Assembly: GCF_014322765.1 (NCBI RefSeq)
Contig: NZ_JAASTZ010000024.1
Coordinates: 1 to 39,256 of the forward strand
From: Listeria immobilis
Lineage (GTDB): Bacteria; Bacillota; Bacilli; Lactobacillales; Listeriaceae
Reading direction: 5' to 3'
Length of the DNA stretch: 39,256 nt
A program made the translations under genes and the position numbers. The notes under the pieces are model-generated. The model was given only the letters and a program-made list of their open reading frames with translations. It searched no databases and was not told the origin of the DNA. Shown one piece after another: positions 1 through 8,427 of the stretch (its first letter is position 1; every line of letters starts with the position of its first letter).

Positions 1-58
1 GCCCTGCGATTACCAGTGAGACTTTACGTCTCATTGCTTTTCGTCTTCTTCTTTGTTC

Positions 59-73
59 AGTTTTCAAAGGTCA
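59..73 (-). promoter_or_regulatory. boxA-like antitermination element in rRNA operon leader
   Basis: On the minus strand this reads TGACCTTTGAAAACT, close to the boxA sequence found in Firmicute rRNA leaders. It lies downstream of two promoter-like elements and points out of the left edge of the window, where the 16S gene should begin. The 16S gene itself is not in the window. Confidence 0.55.
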
Positions 74-107
74 GTTTTCTTCGCTACCTTGTTTAGCAGC
101 AACTCTT

Positions 108-137
108 ATATCTTACTCTATCCATTATTCAAAGTCA
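108..137 (-). promoter_or_regulatory. rRNA operon promoter P2
   Basis: Minus-strand TTGACT (132-137) and TAAGAT (110-115) are separated by 16 nt. An 18-nt spacing to AGATAT is an alternative. It lies between lysS and the boxA-like element, where Firmicute rrn operons carry the promoter nearest the 16S gene. Confidence 0.55.
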
Positions 138-205
138 AGATGTTTTTTCAAAAAAAATTAATTTCTTCGAAGACATTTTGTCTTTGTTTAACTGGAACGT
201 TTATA

Positions 206-234
206 AATATATCATGTTTTTACAGGTATTGCAA
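206..234 (-). promoter_or_regulatory. rRNA operon promoter P1
   Basis: Minus-strand TTGCAA (229-234) and TATATT (206-211) are separated by exactly 17 nt. It lies about 97 nt upstream of the P2-like element, the usual tandem spacing of rrn P1 and P2 in Bacillus relatives. Confidence 0.55.
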
Positions 235-284
235 GCAAATTTTAAGAAAAAGTTTCTCTTTGGAAAATTTGTTTTTCTGACTAA

Positions 285-325
285 AAATATAAAATCCAGA
301 ACCGAATATAACAGTCCTGGATTTT
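285..325 (-). terminator. lysS terminator
   Basis: A perfect 9-bp inverted repeat (291-299 with 317-325, 17-nt loop) is followed on the minus strand by a T-rich stretch. It starts 3 nt after the lysS stop codon and separates lysS from the rRNA promoters. Confidence 0.8.
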
Positions 326-327
326 GA

Positions 328-1836
<1,509 letters not shown>

Positions 1837-1865
1837 CTATTCTATTCATTTCTACAGATGTTTCC

Positions 1866-1894
1866 ATTATACGCTCTTTTAGGGTTGTTTTTCT
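1866..1894 (-). promoter_or_regulatory. lysS promoter (good -10, weak -35)
   Basis: A consensus TATAAT on the minus strand at 1866-1871 lies 42 nt before the lysS start, downstream of the dusB terminator. The expected -35 region has only an A-rich hexamer, so the position rests on the -10 and the context. Confidence 0.5.
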
Positions 1895-1903
1895 AGTATA
1901 AAT

Positions 1904-1932
1904 TTAAAAATTGCCCCGAAAACTCGGGGCAA
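1904..1932 (-). terminator. dusB (fol operon) terminator
   Basis: A GC-rich 9-bp stem (1911-1919 with 1924-1932, 4-nt loop) is followed on the minus strand by TTTTTAAATTT. It starts 7 nt after the dusB stop and closes the folP-folB-folK-dusB unit. Confidence 0.9.
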
Positions 1933-1938
1933 CACTGA

Positions 1939-2934
1939 TTAATCTTGTTTTGCTAGTTCTTTTTCTTCATATTGAAGAACAAATTCATTTAAAATTGCTT
2001 CCATTTCTGCTTGTTTTGTCGCTTGGTTTGCAGCGACTTTAGCTCGAGTACTTCCTCTAGCGCCTTTTAGATAGTAAGCAGCATGTTGTCTGAATTCGCG
2101 AACAGCAATATTTTCCCCTTTTAATTCGACTAAACGATTTAAATGTAGCATAGCCGTTTGCATTTTTTCACGTGGTTCTGGTTCTGGTAGAAGTTCCCCA
2201 GTTTCTAGATATTTAACGGTTCGATAAATCATCCATGGGTTCCCAAGTGCTGCTCGCCCAATCATCACACCATCCGCTCCAGTGTGTTCTAAAATCCGTT
2301 TTGCATCTTCGGGAGTTCTAACATCTCCGTTGGCCATAAACGGAATCTTCAATTCACGCTTCACATCTCTAAGTACATCCCAGTTTGCGCTACCTTCGTA
2401 CATTTGAACACGTGTGCGTCCGTGCATTGCAACAGCTGCAGCTCCGGCACGTTCAGCGGCTAATGCATTTTCGATAGCAAATACATGCTCCTCATCCCAG
2501 CCAATACGCATTTTTACTGTCACTGGTTTGTCAACAGCATCTACAACAGCAGCAACCATATCATAAACTTTATTTGGATCAAGCAACCACTTTGCTCCGG
2601 CTTCACACTTAATTATTTTGTTAACTGGGCAACCCATATTTATATCGATAATATCAGCGGTTGTATTTTCAGCAACGAATTTAGCCGCTTCCACAAGCGT
2701 TTCTTTTTCGCCACCAAAAATTTGTAAACTTAGCGGTTTTTCTTTTTCATCAATATATAGCATATCAAGTGTTTTGGCGTTTCGGTATGTGATTCCTTTG
2801 TCGCTAATCATTTCGCAGCAAACAAGTCCAGCTCCGAATTCTTTGACTGTAAGACGGAATGCGGAATTAGAGATCCCCGCCATTGGAGCTACAACTACTT
2901 GATTTTTAATTTCTACATTGCCTATTTTAAACAT
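1939..2934 (-). CDS. dusB: tRNA-dihydrouridine synthase, DusB type
   Basis: This FMN-dependent enzyme reduces uridines in the D-loop of tRNA to dihydrouridine using NADPH. The 331-residue TIM-barrel protein shows the family FMN-binding start (VVAPMAGISNSAFR, residues 13-26), the active-site motif NMGCPVNKI with the presumed catalytic Cys102, MRIGW near 143, and the phosphate-binding stretch ANGDV near 200. Length is normal. It is the last gene of the folate operon, 73 nt after folK, and is preceded by AAGGGG. The fol-dus-lysS neighbourhood is conserved in Bacilli. The DusB rather than DusA/C assignment follows from genus context and sequence similarity by eye. Confidence 0.93.
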   Translation of the reverse strand: MFKIGNVEIKNQVVVAPMAGISNSAFRLTVKEFGAGLVCCEMISDKGITYRNAKTLDMLYIDEKEKPLSLQIFGGEKETLVEAAKFVAENTTADIIDINMGCPVNKIIKCEAGAKWLLDPNKVYDMVAAVVDAVDKPVTVKMRIGWDEEHVFAIENALAAERAGAAAVAMHGRTRVQMYEGSANWDVLRDVKRELKIPFMANGDVRTPEDAKRILEHTGADGVMIGRAALGNPWMIYRTVKYLETGELLPEPEPREKMQTAMLHLNRLVELKGENIAVREFRQHAAYYLKGARGSTRAKVAANQATKQAEMEAILNEFVLQYEEKELAKQD

Positions 2935-3007
2935 TTTAAAACCCCTTTCCTCTTACTTTGCGCTAGTGATATGTTATCATAAACAGTTTTTTCTGCAAGT
3001 GCCATTT

Positions 3008-3487
3008 TTACCACTTCACTTGTTTTTTTGTTTTCCGGACACATTGCTCAGCCAAAACAGCATGATTAACATGAATACCGGCTTTGTCGGGCGAGATTTC
3101 TACTAGCGGAATCATCACAAAAGCTCTTTCCTTCATATAAGGGTGCGGGATTTTCAGCTTTTTTGTGTCCATTTTAACATCATCATATAATAATATGTCA
3201 ATATCGATCAACCGCGGCCCCCATTTAAATAAGCGGACACGCCCCAACTCAAGTTCTAATTTTAAACAAAATTCTAGTAATTCAACAGGCGCAAAACTTG
3301 TTTCAATCTCTATAACGATATTTAGAAATGCTGCTTGATCTTCAAAGCCTACTGCATCGGTTTCATAAACACTAGATACTTTGACTATACCAATTTGTTC
3401 TGCTTCAGCTAATCCACTGACCGCATTATTTAAATTATCCAATCGCTCTCCAATGTTTGTTCCTATCGATAAAAAAGCTTTAGCCAT
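3008..3487 (-). CDS. folK: 2-amino-4-hydroxy-6-hydroxymethyldihydropteridine diphosphokinase (HPPK)
   Basis: HPPK transfers diphosphate from ATP to 6-hydroxymethyl-7,8-dihydropterin, giving the substrate of FolP. The 159-residue protein starts with SIGTNIGERLDNL, the HPPK N-terminal signature, and carries the ATP- and Mg-binding core GPRLIDIDILLYDD followed by the conserved IPHPYMKERAFVMIPL segment. All catalytic elements are present. The ATG at 3487 lies inside the 3' end of folB, with an 8-nt overlap, which suggests translational coupling. It is the third gene of folP-folB-folK-dusB. Confidence 0.97.
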   Translation of the reverse strand: MAKAFLSIGTNIGERLDNLNNAVSGLAEAEQIGIVKVSSVYETDAVGFEDQAAFLNIVIEIETSFAPVELLEFCLKLELELGRVRLFKWGPRLIDIDILLYDDVKMDTKKLKIPHPYMKERAFVMIPLVEISPDKAGIHVNHAVLAEQCVRKTKKQVKW

Positions 3488-3854
3488 TTAGATCACTTCT
3501 TTTGCGTTCAATTTCTACCGCAACAGAATGATAATGTCCTGGAATTGGTGGATTTGGTTTAATTAATTTTACAGTTATTTCTTGAAGAAGCGGGTAGTTT
3601 ACTAGAACCTCTGTCGCAATTTTTTCCGCGAGTGCCTCGATTAGTTTAAAAGGTTTTCCTTCTACAATCTCTTTAACCGTTTCATAGACGTCCGCATAAC
3701 TAACTGTATCGTTTACATCATCCGAGTTTCCTGCTTTTTTTGTGGAAAGGCCTAGTATTAAAGACACGGTAAATTTTTGACCAAGTTTATTTTCTTCTGA
3801 TAGAACTCCATGATAACCGTAAAATGCTAATTCGTTTAAATATATTTTATCCAA
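3480..3854 (-). CDS. folB: dihydroneopterin aldolase
   Basis: FolB converts 7,8-dihydroneopterin to 6-hydroxymethyl-7,8-dihydropterin and glycolaldehyde. The 124-residue product has the family start (LNELAFYGYHGVLSEENKLGQ), with the conserved Tyr-His and the Glu of the active site, and the PFKLIEALAEKIA segment. The start codon is TTG at 3852-3854, preceded 6 nt upstream by AAAGGGGTG; no better in-frame ATG lies nearby. It lies 13 nt after folP and overlaps folK by 8 nt, so it is a central gene of the folate operon. Confidence 0.95.
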   Translation of the reverse strand: MDKIYLNELAFYGYHGVLSEENKLGQKFTVSLILGLSTKKAGNSDDVNDTVSYADVYETVKEIVEGKPFKLIEALAEKIATEVLVNYPLLQEITVKLIKPNPPIPGHYHSVAVEIERKRSDLNG

Positions 3855-3867
3855 TTAGGGCACCCCT

Positions 3868-4683
3868 TTATAATTTTGTAATATCTAACTTCCCAGTGAT
3901 TGCATCGGTCATCCGAACCATTCGAGCAATCGGCAGAACATCATGTACTCGTGTAATTGTACACCCTTTTGTAAAACCATATACTACTGTCGCTCCGGTT
4001 CCTTCCATTCTCTCTTCAGGCGATCCCCCTAAAACTAAGCCAATGGTTGATTTGCGACTGGTACCCAGCAAAACTTCATATCCGAGCGCCACAATCTCAT
4101 CTATTCGGCGTAAAATCTCTAAATTCTGCGCCGGCGTTTTAACGAAACCAAAACCCGGATCAAGGATGATATGTTCATCTGGCACTTGTGCATCTTTTGC
4201 AATTGCAACACTTTCTAATAGGTCTTGCTTCACATCCTCTAGAAAATCACCATAATTAGCGTTCTCTCGATTATGCATTAAACAAATCGGCACATTATAT
4301 TTAGCTGCAATTTGCGCAATTTGCGGTTCTTTTTTCGCACCCCATTGATCATTTATTATATCTGCTCCTGCTAAAATAGCTTGTTCAGCAACCACCGCAC
4401 GCCATGTATCCACTGATATCCAAATGTCCGGAAGCACTTCTCTTACGGCTTTAATAACCGGAAGTATTCTTGTTAATTCCTCATCTGGAGAAACTTCCAA
4501 AAAACCCGGGCGTGTCGATATTCCCCCTATATCAATAATTGCCGCTCCATCTTTCGCCATTTGCAAGGCATGTGCAACCGCTTCTTTCAATTGCATATAT
4601 TTACCACCATCTGAAAAAGAGTCTGGTGTCACATTCAATATCCCCATGACCATACCTAAATGATCCTTTTCCCACTTTTTCAT
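3868..4683 (-). CDS. folP: dihydropteroate synthase
   Basis: DHPS condenses the pterin diphosphate with p-aminobenzoate to form dihydropteroate and is the target of sulfonamides (gene also called sul). Motifs visible are MGILNVTPDSFSDGG near the start, DIGGISTRPG (sulfonamide and pABA loop) and LDPGFGFVKT. The reading frame stays open upstream to 4782, but that extension would run into the terminator of the neighbouring small RNA. The ATG at 4683 has a good AGAGGTG site about 8 nt upstream and gives 271 residues, the usual length. It is the first gene of the folate operon, with an extended -10 promoter just upstream. Confidence 0.96.
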   Translation of the reverse strand: MKKWEKDHLGMVMGILNVTPDSFSDGGKYMQLKEAVAHALQMAKDGAAIIDIGGISTRPGFLEVSPDEELTRILPVIKAVREVLPDIWISVDTWRAVVAEQAILAGADIINDQWGAKKEPQIAQIAAKYNVPICLMHNRENANYGDFLEDVKQDLLESVAIAKDAQVPDEHIILDPGFGFVKTPAQNLEILRRIDEIVALGYEVLLGTSRKSTIGLVLGGSPEERMEGTGATVVYGFTKGCTITRVHDVLPIARMVRMTDAITGKLDITKL

Positions 4684-4708
4684 ACCCAAACACCTCTTTC
4701 CGAAATTT

Positions 4709-4717
4709 ATTATAGCA
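4709..4717 (-). promoter_or_regulatory. extended -10 promoter of the folate operon
   Basis: On the minus strand TGC TATAAT (TATAAT at 4709-4714) lies 26 nt before the folP start and 21 nt after the end of the nearest LhrC terminator U-tract. No good -35 is present, but the TGn extension can compensate. Its start point would give a leader of about 19 nt. Confidence 0.5.
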
Positions 4718-4737
4718 GAATTCCACAATTTTAGCGC

Positions 4738-4848
4738 ACAAAAAAACCGATGCGGAAAAAGGGAGTAAACCGCATCGGTCAAAAAAGGGAGTTTGGGATT
4801 TTCATTCTAAAAAGGGGGAAGAATGAAAATGTTTTGCTTGTTGTTAGC
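4738..4848 (-). ncRNA. lhrC: LhrC-family small RNA, copy nearest folP (fourth in transcription order)
   Basis: About 110-nt RNA unit transcribed toward folP. From the 5' end: -10 TATAAT at 4854-4859, start point near 4847, an 11-bp stem (4798-4808 with 4820-4830) whose loop carries a C-rich UUCCCCC, a single-stranded stretch with two more C-rich motifs (CCC and UCCC), and a terminator (4747-4755 with 4770-4778, loop with UCCC, U-tract 4740-4746). This copy has a different terminator stem sequence from the other three, with compensating changes on both arms. The structure and place between cysK and folP match LhrC1-4 of L. monocytogenes, a family known to be LisRK-induced and to bind mRNA ribosome sites through UCCC motifs. 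Confidence 0.88.
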
Positions 4849-4944
4849 TTATGATTATATATTAACCAATATTTTGGTGGATATGCTGTGATTTTTGTTA
4901 AAGTTCCATGAGATTTCCCAGTTTTTCTTTTCATTTTTTTGTAT

Positions 4945-5052
4945 AAAAAAACCAGTGTGGAAAAAGGGAGTAAACCACACTGGTCAAAAAGGGAGTTTGG
5001 GATTTTCATTCTAAAAAGGGGGAAGAATGAAAATGTTTTGCTTGTTGTTAGC
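4945..5052 (-). ncRNA. lhrC: LhrC-family small RNA (third in transcription order)
   Basis: Unit of the same design: -10 TATAAT at 5058-5063, 5' stem-loop 5002-5012 with 5024-5034, single-stranded UCCC stretch, and terminator 4952-4960 with 4975-4983 followed by a U-tract at 4945-4951. The promoter region carries the same CCAA-TATT-TTGG palindrome near -35 as two of its neighbours. The whole unit, including the upstream region, repeats at about 203 nt. Confidence 0.88.
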
Positions 5053-5147
5053 TTATGATTATATATTAACCAATATTTTGGTGGATATGCTGTGATTTTT
5101 GTTAAAGTTTCATGAGATTTCCCAGTTTTTCTTTTCTTTTTTTGTAT

Positions 5148-5254
5148 AAAAAAACCAGTGTGGAAAAAGGGAGTAAACCACACTGGTCAAAAAGGGAGTT
5201 TGGGATTTTCATTCTAAAAGGGGAAAGAATGAAAATGTTTTGCTTGTTGTTAGC
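5148..5254 (-). ncRNA. lhrC: LhrC-family small RNA (second in transcription order)
   Basis: Same layout: -10 TATAGT at 5260-5265, 5' stem-loop 5205-5215 with 5226-5236, and terminator 5155-5163 with 5178-5186 with U-tract 5148-5154. The loop of the first hairpin has four C residues in the RNA instead of five and is slightly shorter than in the other copies. Confidence 0.88.
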
Positions 5255-5349
5255 TTATGACTATATATTAACCAATATTTTGGTGGATATGCTGTGATTT
5301 TTGTTAAAGTTTCATGAGATTTCCCAGTTTTTCTTTTCATTTTTTGTAT

Positions 5350-5457
5350 AAAAAAACCAGTGTGGAAAAAGGGAGTAAACCACACTGGTCAAAAAGGGAG
5401 TTTGGGATTTTCATTCTAAAAAGGGGGAAGAATGAAAATGTTTTGCTTGTTGTTAGC
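5350..5457 (-). ncRNA. lhrC: LhrC-family small RNA nearest cysK (first in transcription order)
   Basis: Same layout: -10 TATAGT at 5463-5468, 5' stem-loop 5407-5417 with 5429-5439, and terminator 5357-5365 with 5380-5388 with U-tract 5350-5356. The repeat homology stops just upstream of the -10 (near 5478), so this copy lacks the CCAA-TATT-TTGG palindrome at -35 and may be controlled differently. Confidence 0.86.
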
Positions 5458-5539
5458 TTATGACTATATATTAACCAGGAAAAGAAAATTTCTCCTGTGC
5501 GTTTGATTAGAAAATAGTAAGAAATATATTTATTTCATT

Positions 5540-5589
5540 TAATAAATAAAAGCGATACATTCGGGCACTCCCCCAAACATATCGCTTTT
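5540..5589 (-). terminator. cysK terminator
   Basis: A 10-bp stem (5548-5557 with 5580-5589), with further pairing of a G-rich inner part, is followed on the minus strand by TTTTATTTATT. It starts 6 nt after the cysK stop and separates cysK from the small RNA array. Confidence 0.85.
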
Positions 5590-5595
5590 CCTTTA

Positions 5596-6522
5596 TTAAT
5601 CTTCAAAATTATAAAGCGGTGTACTTAAATAACGTTCCCCATTACTTGCAACAATAGCTAATACTTTTTTTCCTGTTCCGAGTTCTTTTGCTAGATCAAG
5701 AGCAGCTTTAATAGTTGCTCCAGATGAAATACCCACTAGAATTCCTTCTTTTTTAGCTACTTCGCGAGCTGTTTCTATTGCATCTTCACTAGAAATTTTT
5801 AGAATTCCATCATACACTTTTGTGTCCAGTGTATCCGGGATAAAACCTGCACCGATTCCTTGGATTTTATGAGGCGATGGAGATCCTCCACTAAGAACAG
5901 GAGACTCCTCTGGTTCAAGTGCATATATTTTTACATCGGGATAATTTTTCTTAAGTACATGTCCTACACCTGATACTGTCCCACCTGTGCCGACTCCTGC
6001 GATAAATGCATCCAATCCATCTTTTCCAAATGCTTCGACAATTTCCGGACCCGTTGTTTCTTCATGAACTGCTGGGTTCGCCGGATTATGAAATTGTTGC
6101 GGTACAAAATAATTGTTTTCTTTCGCTAATTCTTCCGCTTTGGCAATAGCGCCTTTCATCCCATCTGGCCCAGGTGTTAATACCAATTTCGCGCCATATG
6201 CTTGAAGTAACTTGCGACGTTCCAGACTCATTGTTTCTGGCATTACAAAAATTGCTTGATAACCTTTTGCTGCTGCCACCATTGCAAGTCCAATTCCTGT
6301 ATTACCACTTGTTGGTTCGATAATTGTATCCCCAGGTTTTAATACGCCCGACTTTTCTGCATCTTCAATCATCGCGTTTGCAATACGATCTTTTACACTG
6401 CCACCCGGATTTTGAAATTCTAATTTTACATATACATCTGCGCTTCCTGCTTCTGGTAAACGATTAAGTTTTACAATTGGTGTTTTTCCTATTAAATCAG
6501 TTATTGAATTTGCAATCGTCAT
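5596..6522 (-). CDS. cysK: cysteine synthase A (O-acetylserine sulfhydrylase)
   Basis: This PLP enzyme makes L-cysteine from O-acetylserine and sulfide. The 308-residue product has the PLP lysine in [12 protein letters not shown] (Lys44), the PTSGNTG loop at about 69-75, the phosphate-binding [10 protein letters not shown] near 177, and GISSGAT near the C-terminus. The length is typical of CysK. It is a single-gene unit with its own consensus promoter and terminator. A CymR-like sequence overlaps the promoter, consistent with sulfur control of cysK in Bacilli. The start ATG is preceded by AGGAGTG at 6531-6537. Confidence 0.96.
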   Translation of the reverse strand: MTIANSITDLIGKTPIVKLNRLPEAGSADVYVKLEFQNPGGSVKDRIANAMIEDAEKSGVLKPGDTIIEPTSGNTGIGLAMVAAAKGYQAIFVMPETMSLERRKLLQAYGAKLVLTPGPDGMKGAIAKAEELAKENNYFVPQQFHNPANPAVHEETTGPEIVEAFGKDGLDAFIAGVGTGGTVSGVGHVLKKNYPDVKIYALEPEESPVLSGGSPSPHKIQGIGAGFIPDTLDTKVYDGILKISSEDAIETAREVAKKEGILVGISSGATIKAALDLAKELGTGKKVLAIVASNGERYLSTPLYNFED

Positions 6523-6558
6523 TATTAAAGCACTCCTATCATTTTAAGTCTTTCATAT

Positions 6559-6588
6559 AGTTTAATTAATTCCGACCTATTTTGTCAA
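6559..6588 (-). promoter_or_regulatory. cysK promoter with CymR-like sequence
   Basis: A perfect minus-strand TTGACA (6583-6588) and TAAACT (6559-6564) are 18 nt apart. The spacer reads GGTCGGAATTAAT, similar to the ATAGGAATT part of the CymR site known from Bacillus and Staphylococcus. The CymR call is by eye only. Confidence 0.6.
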
Positions 6589-6599
6589 GTTTAACGTCT

Positions 6600-6629
6600 T
6601 TAAAAAAAGAGCACTCAAATAGAGTACTC
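6600..6629 (-). terminator. hslO terminator
   Basis: An 8-bp stem with one wobble pair (6609-6616 with 6622-6629, 5-nt loop) is followed on the minus strand by seven T residues. It lies directly after the hslO stop codon. Confidence 0.85.
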
Positions 6630-6636
6630 CTTTAGC

Positions 6637-7521
6637 TTATTTTGCTTCTTCATATAGTTTTTCCAGTTCTTGTTCTGAGAAATCGTATGTGTTCCGGCAA
6701 AAATGGCATTCCGCTTCTGCACCGTGATCTTCTTCAATCATTGAGCGAATTTCTTCTTTTCCTAAGGAGATAATCGCGTTGCCAAAACGGTCTTTAGAAC
6801 AATTACATTCAAAAGATACTGGGATTTTCTCGAGAATTTGTAAATTTTCTTCGCCACCTGCAAGTTTAGCTAAAATCGTTTCTGGTGTTTCTCCTGCTTC
6901 AATCATTCTGGAAACAGTTGGTAGAGCGTTTAGATTTTTTTCAATTTCATCAATAACTTCATCTGTTGCCCCAGGAAGAAGTTGTAACATAAAACCACCA
7001 GCCGCTTCGATGGAGTCATCTGGATTTACTAAAACACCAACACCTACTGAAGAATTTATTTGTTCGGAAGTAGCCAGATAATAGGTGAAATCTTCGCCAA
7101 TCTCTCCTGAAACGATGGGAGTTTGACCAGTGAAATTTTCTCCAAAGCCTAAATCTTTTACAACTGAAAGCATCCCTGACGTTCCAACACCTCTTCTAAC
7201 ATCTAGCTTTCCTGAATCATTTAGTTCACTGAAATGAACATGTGGATTTGTGACATAACCACGAATTTGACCTTGTGCGTTACTATCCGCCACGATTGGA
7301 CCAATTGGACCGTCACCTTCTATTTTCACAGTGATTTTTTGGTCTTCTTTTTGCATTGCTCCAAGGAATAGTGTCCCCGTCATTGTTCTACCAAGCGCTG
7401 CGGAAGAGACAGACCATGTATCATGTCTTTTTTGCGCTTCATTAATTGTTTCTGTTGTTACTGCTGCATATACACGCGCCATTCCATTATAGGCCAACGC
7501 TTTTACTAAATAATCACTCAT
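6637..7521 (-). CDS. hslO: redox-regulated holdase chaperone Hsp33
   Basis: Hsp33 is a cytoplasmic chaperone that is inactive when reduced with zinc bound, and turns on when its cysteines oxidise. The 294-residue protein carries the C-terminal zinc switch intact: Cys239-X-Cys241 and Cys272-X2-Cys275. The N-terminal part shows the family features [13 protein letters not shown] and [16 protein letters not shown]. Length is normal. It starts 3 nt after the coaX stop, so both are probably one transcript, and its own terminator follows. This coaX-hslO-cysK order is conserved in Listeria and Bacillus. Confidence 0.96.
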   Translation of the reverse strand: MSDYLVKALAYNGMARVYAAVTTETINEAQKRHDTWSVSSAALGRTMTGTLFLGAMQKEDQKITVKIEGDGPIGPIVADSNAQGQIRGYVTNPHVHFSELNDSGKLDVRRGVGTSGMLSVVKDLGFGENFTGQTPIVSGEIGEDFTYYLATSEQINSSVGVGVLVNPDDSIEAAGGFMLQLLPGATDEVIDEIEKNLNALPTVSRMIEAGETPETILAKLAGGEENLQILEKIPVSFECNCSKDRFGNAIISLGKEEIRSMIEEDHGAEAECHFCRNTYDFSEQELEKLYEEAK

Positions 7522-7524
7522 TAT

Positions 7525-8313
7525 CTAAAACTCCTTTTTTTCTGTTGTTGGTTTATTTCTTCGATACAGAAGTTCTAACCCTTTTAGTGTTAAAAATGGG
7601 TCTAATATGTCTACTGTGGAAGATTTTTCCGTTATCATCCTAGCAAGCCCTCCGGTAGCAACAACTACTGGACTTGATTGAGATTGTTTTTTCATCTCGT
7701 TAATAATTCCTTCGCATTGCCCAACAAAGCCATAAAAAACGCCGGCTTGCATGGATGCTACTGTAGATTTCCCGATAATTTGCTTAGATTCAGCAATATC
7801 TACACGAGGTAGTTTCGCTGCCCTATTATACAAAGCTTCAGTTGATATCATAATACCCGGAGCTATTGCACCACCTTGATAAACGCCAGATTCATCAATA
7901 TAGCAAAATGTGGTGGCTGTTCCAAAATCAACAACAATAACCGGTGTTCCATACTCTGCTGATGCTGCTACGGCATTTACAATACGATCAGCACCGATTT
8001 CTCTAGGATTATCTACTTTTACATTAAGACCAGTTTTAATTCCCGGTCCGACGATTAGCGGTCTAATATTAAAATAGCGCAAACACATCGTTTCCATGGC
8101 GTGCATAATTGGCGGTACTACAGACGAAATAATAATTCCTTGAATATCAGCTGGATTTATATTTGCATAAGAAAAAAAGTTTAAAACTGTCATGCCAAGC
8201 TCATCAGATGTTCTGTGGCGGTCAGTTGTCATGCGCCAATGTTTTAATAGATTTTGCTCTTTATACACTCCAACAGTACAGTTAGTATTTCCAACATCAA
8301 TTACAAGTATCAT
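7525..8313 (-). CDS. coaX: type III pantothenate kinase
   Basis: CoaX phosphorylates pantothenate, the first step of coenzyme A synthesis; type III enzymes are not feedback-inhibited by CoA. The 262-residue product has the three acetate-kinase-fold motifs: [12 protein letters not shown] at residues 5-16, [13 protein letters not shown] near 120-135, and GGAIAPGI just after. There is a clear ATG and a possible AAAGGA site. It begins after the ftsH terminator and is followed directly by hslO, so it probably heads a coaX-hslO unit with its own promoter (a TATGAT-like -10 lies at 8352-8357, without a convincing -35). Confidence 0.95.
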   Translation of the reverse strand: MILVIDVGNTNCTVGVYKEQNLLKHWRMTTDRHRTSDELGMTVLNFFSYANINPADIQGIIISSVVPPIMHAMETMCLRYFNIRPLIVGPGIKTGLNVKVDNPREIGADRIVNAVAASAEYGTPVIVVDFGTATTFCYIDESGVYQGGAIAPGIMISTEALYNRAAKLPRVDIAESKQIIGKSTVASMQAGVFYGFVGQCEGIINEMKKQSQSSPVVVATGGLARMITEKSSTVDILDPFLTLKGLELLYRRNKPTTEKKEF

Positions 8314-8390
8314 AAGTTTGTCTACCGTCCTTTAGAAGATTTTTCTAACGTATCATATCATGTTTTAATGTAAAATCCGAGTAATACAGC

Positions 8391-8422
8391 TTCAAAAAAG
8401 AGACTGGAATATCCAGCCTCTT
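8391..8422 (-). terminator. ftsH terminator
   Basis: An 11-bp stem (8398-8408 with 8412-8422, including one wobble) with a very short loop is followed on the minus strand by six T residues. Confidence 0.85.
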
Positions 8423-8427
8423 TAATC

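Larger units (their letters stand above)
4740..5478. repeat. four-unit tandem repeat of small RNA genes, period about 202-205 nt
   Basis: The stretch holds four near-identical units. Each comprises an sRNA and its upstream promoter DNA. Terminator positions 4747, 4952, 5155 and 5357 give periods of 205, 203 and 202 nt. The repeats are non-coding: the open frame that crosses several of them is a by-product of the repeat. Confidence 0.95.

Noticed and set aside
4684-4782. N-terminal extension of folP
   Set aside because: The extra 33 codons run into the terminator and U-tract of the fourth LhrC unit. The ATG at 4683 has the ribosome binding site and the family start.
4779-5183. 134-codon minus-strand open frame in the LhrC repeats
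   Set aside because: It repeats itself with the sRNA units, has no ribosome binding site, and its sequence is explained fully by the non-coding repeats.
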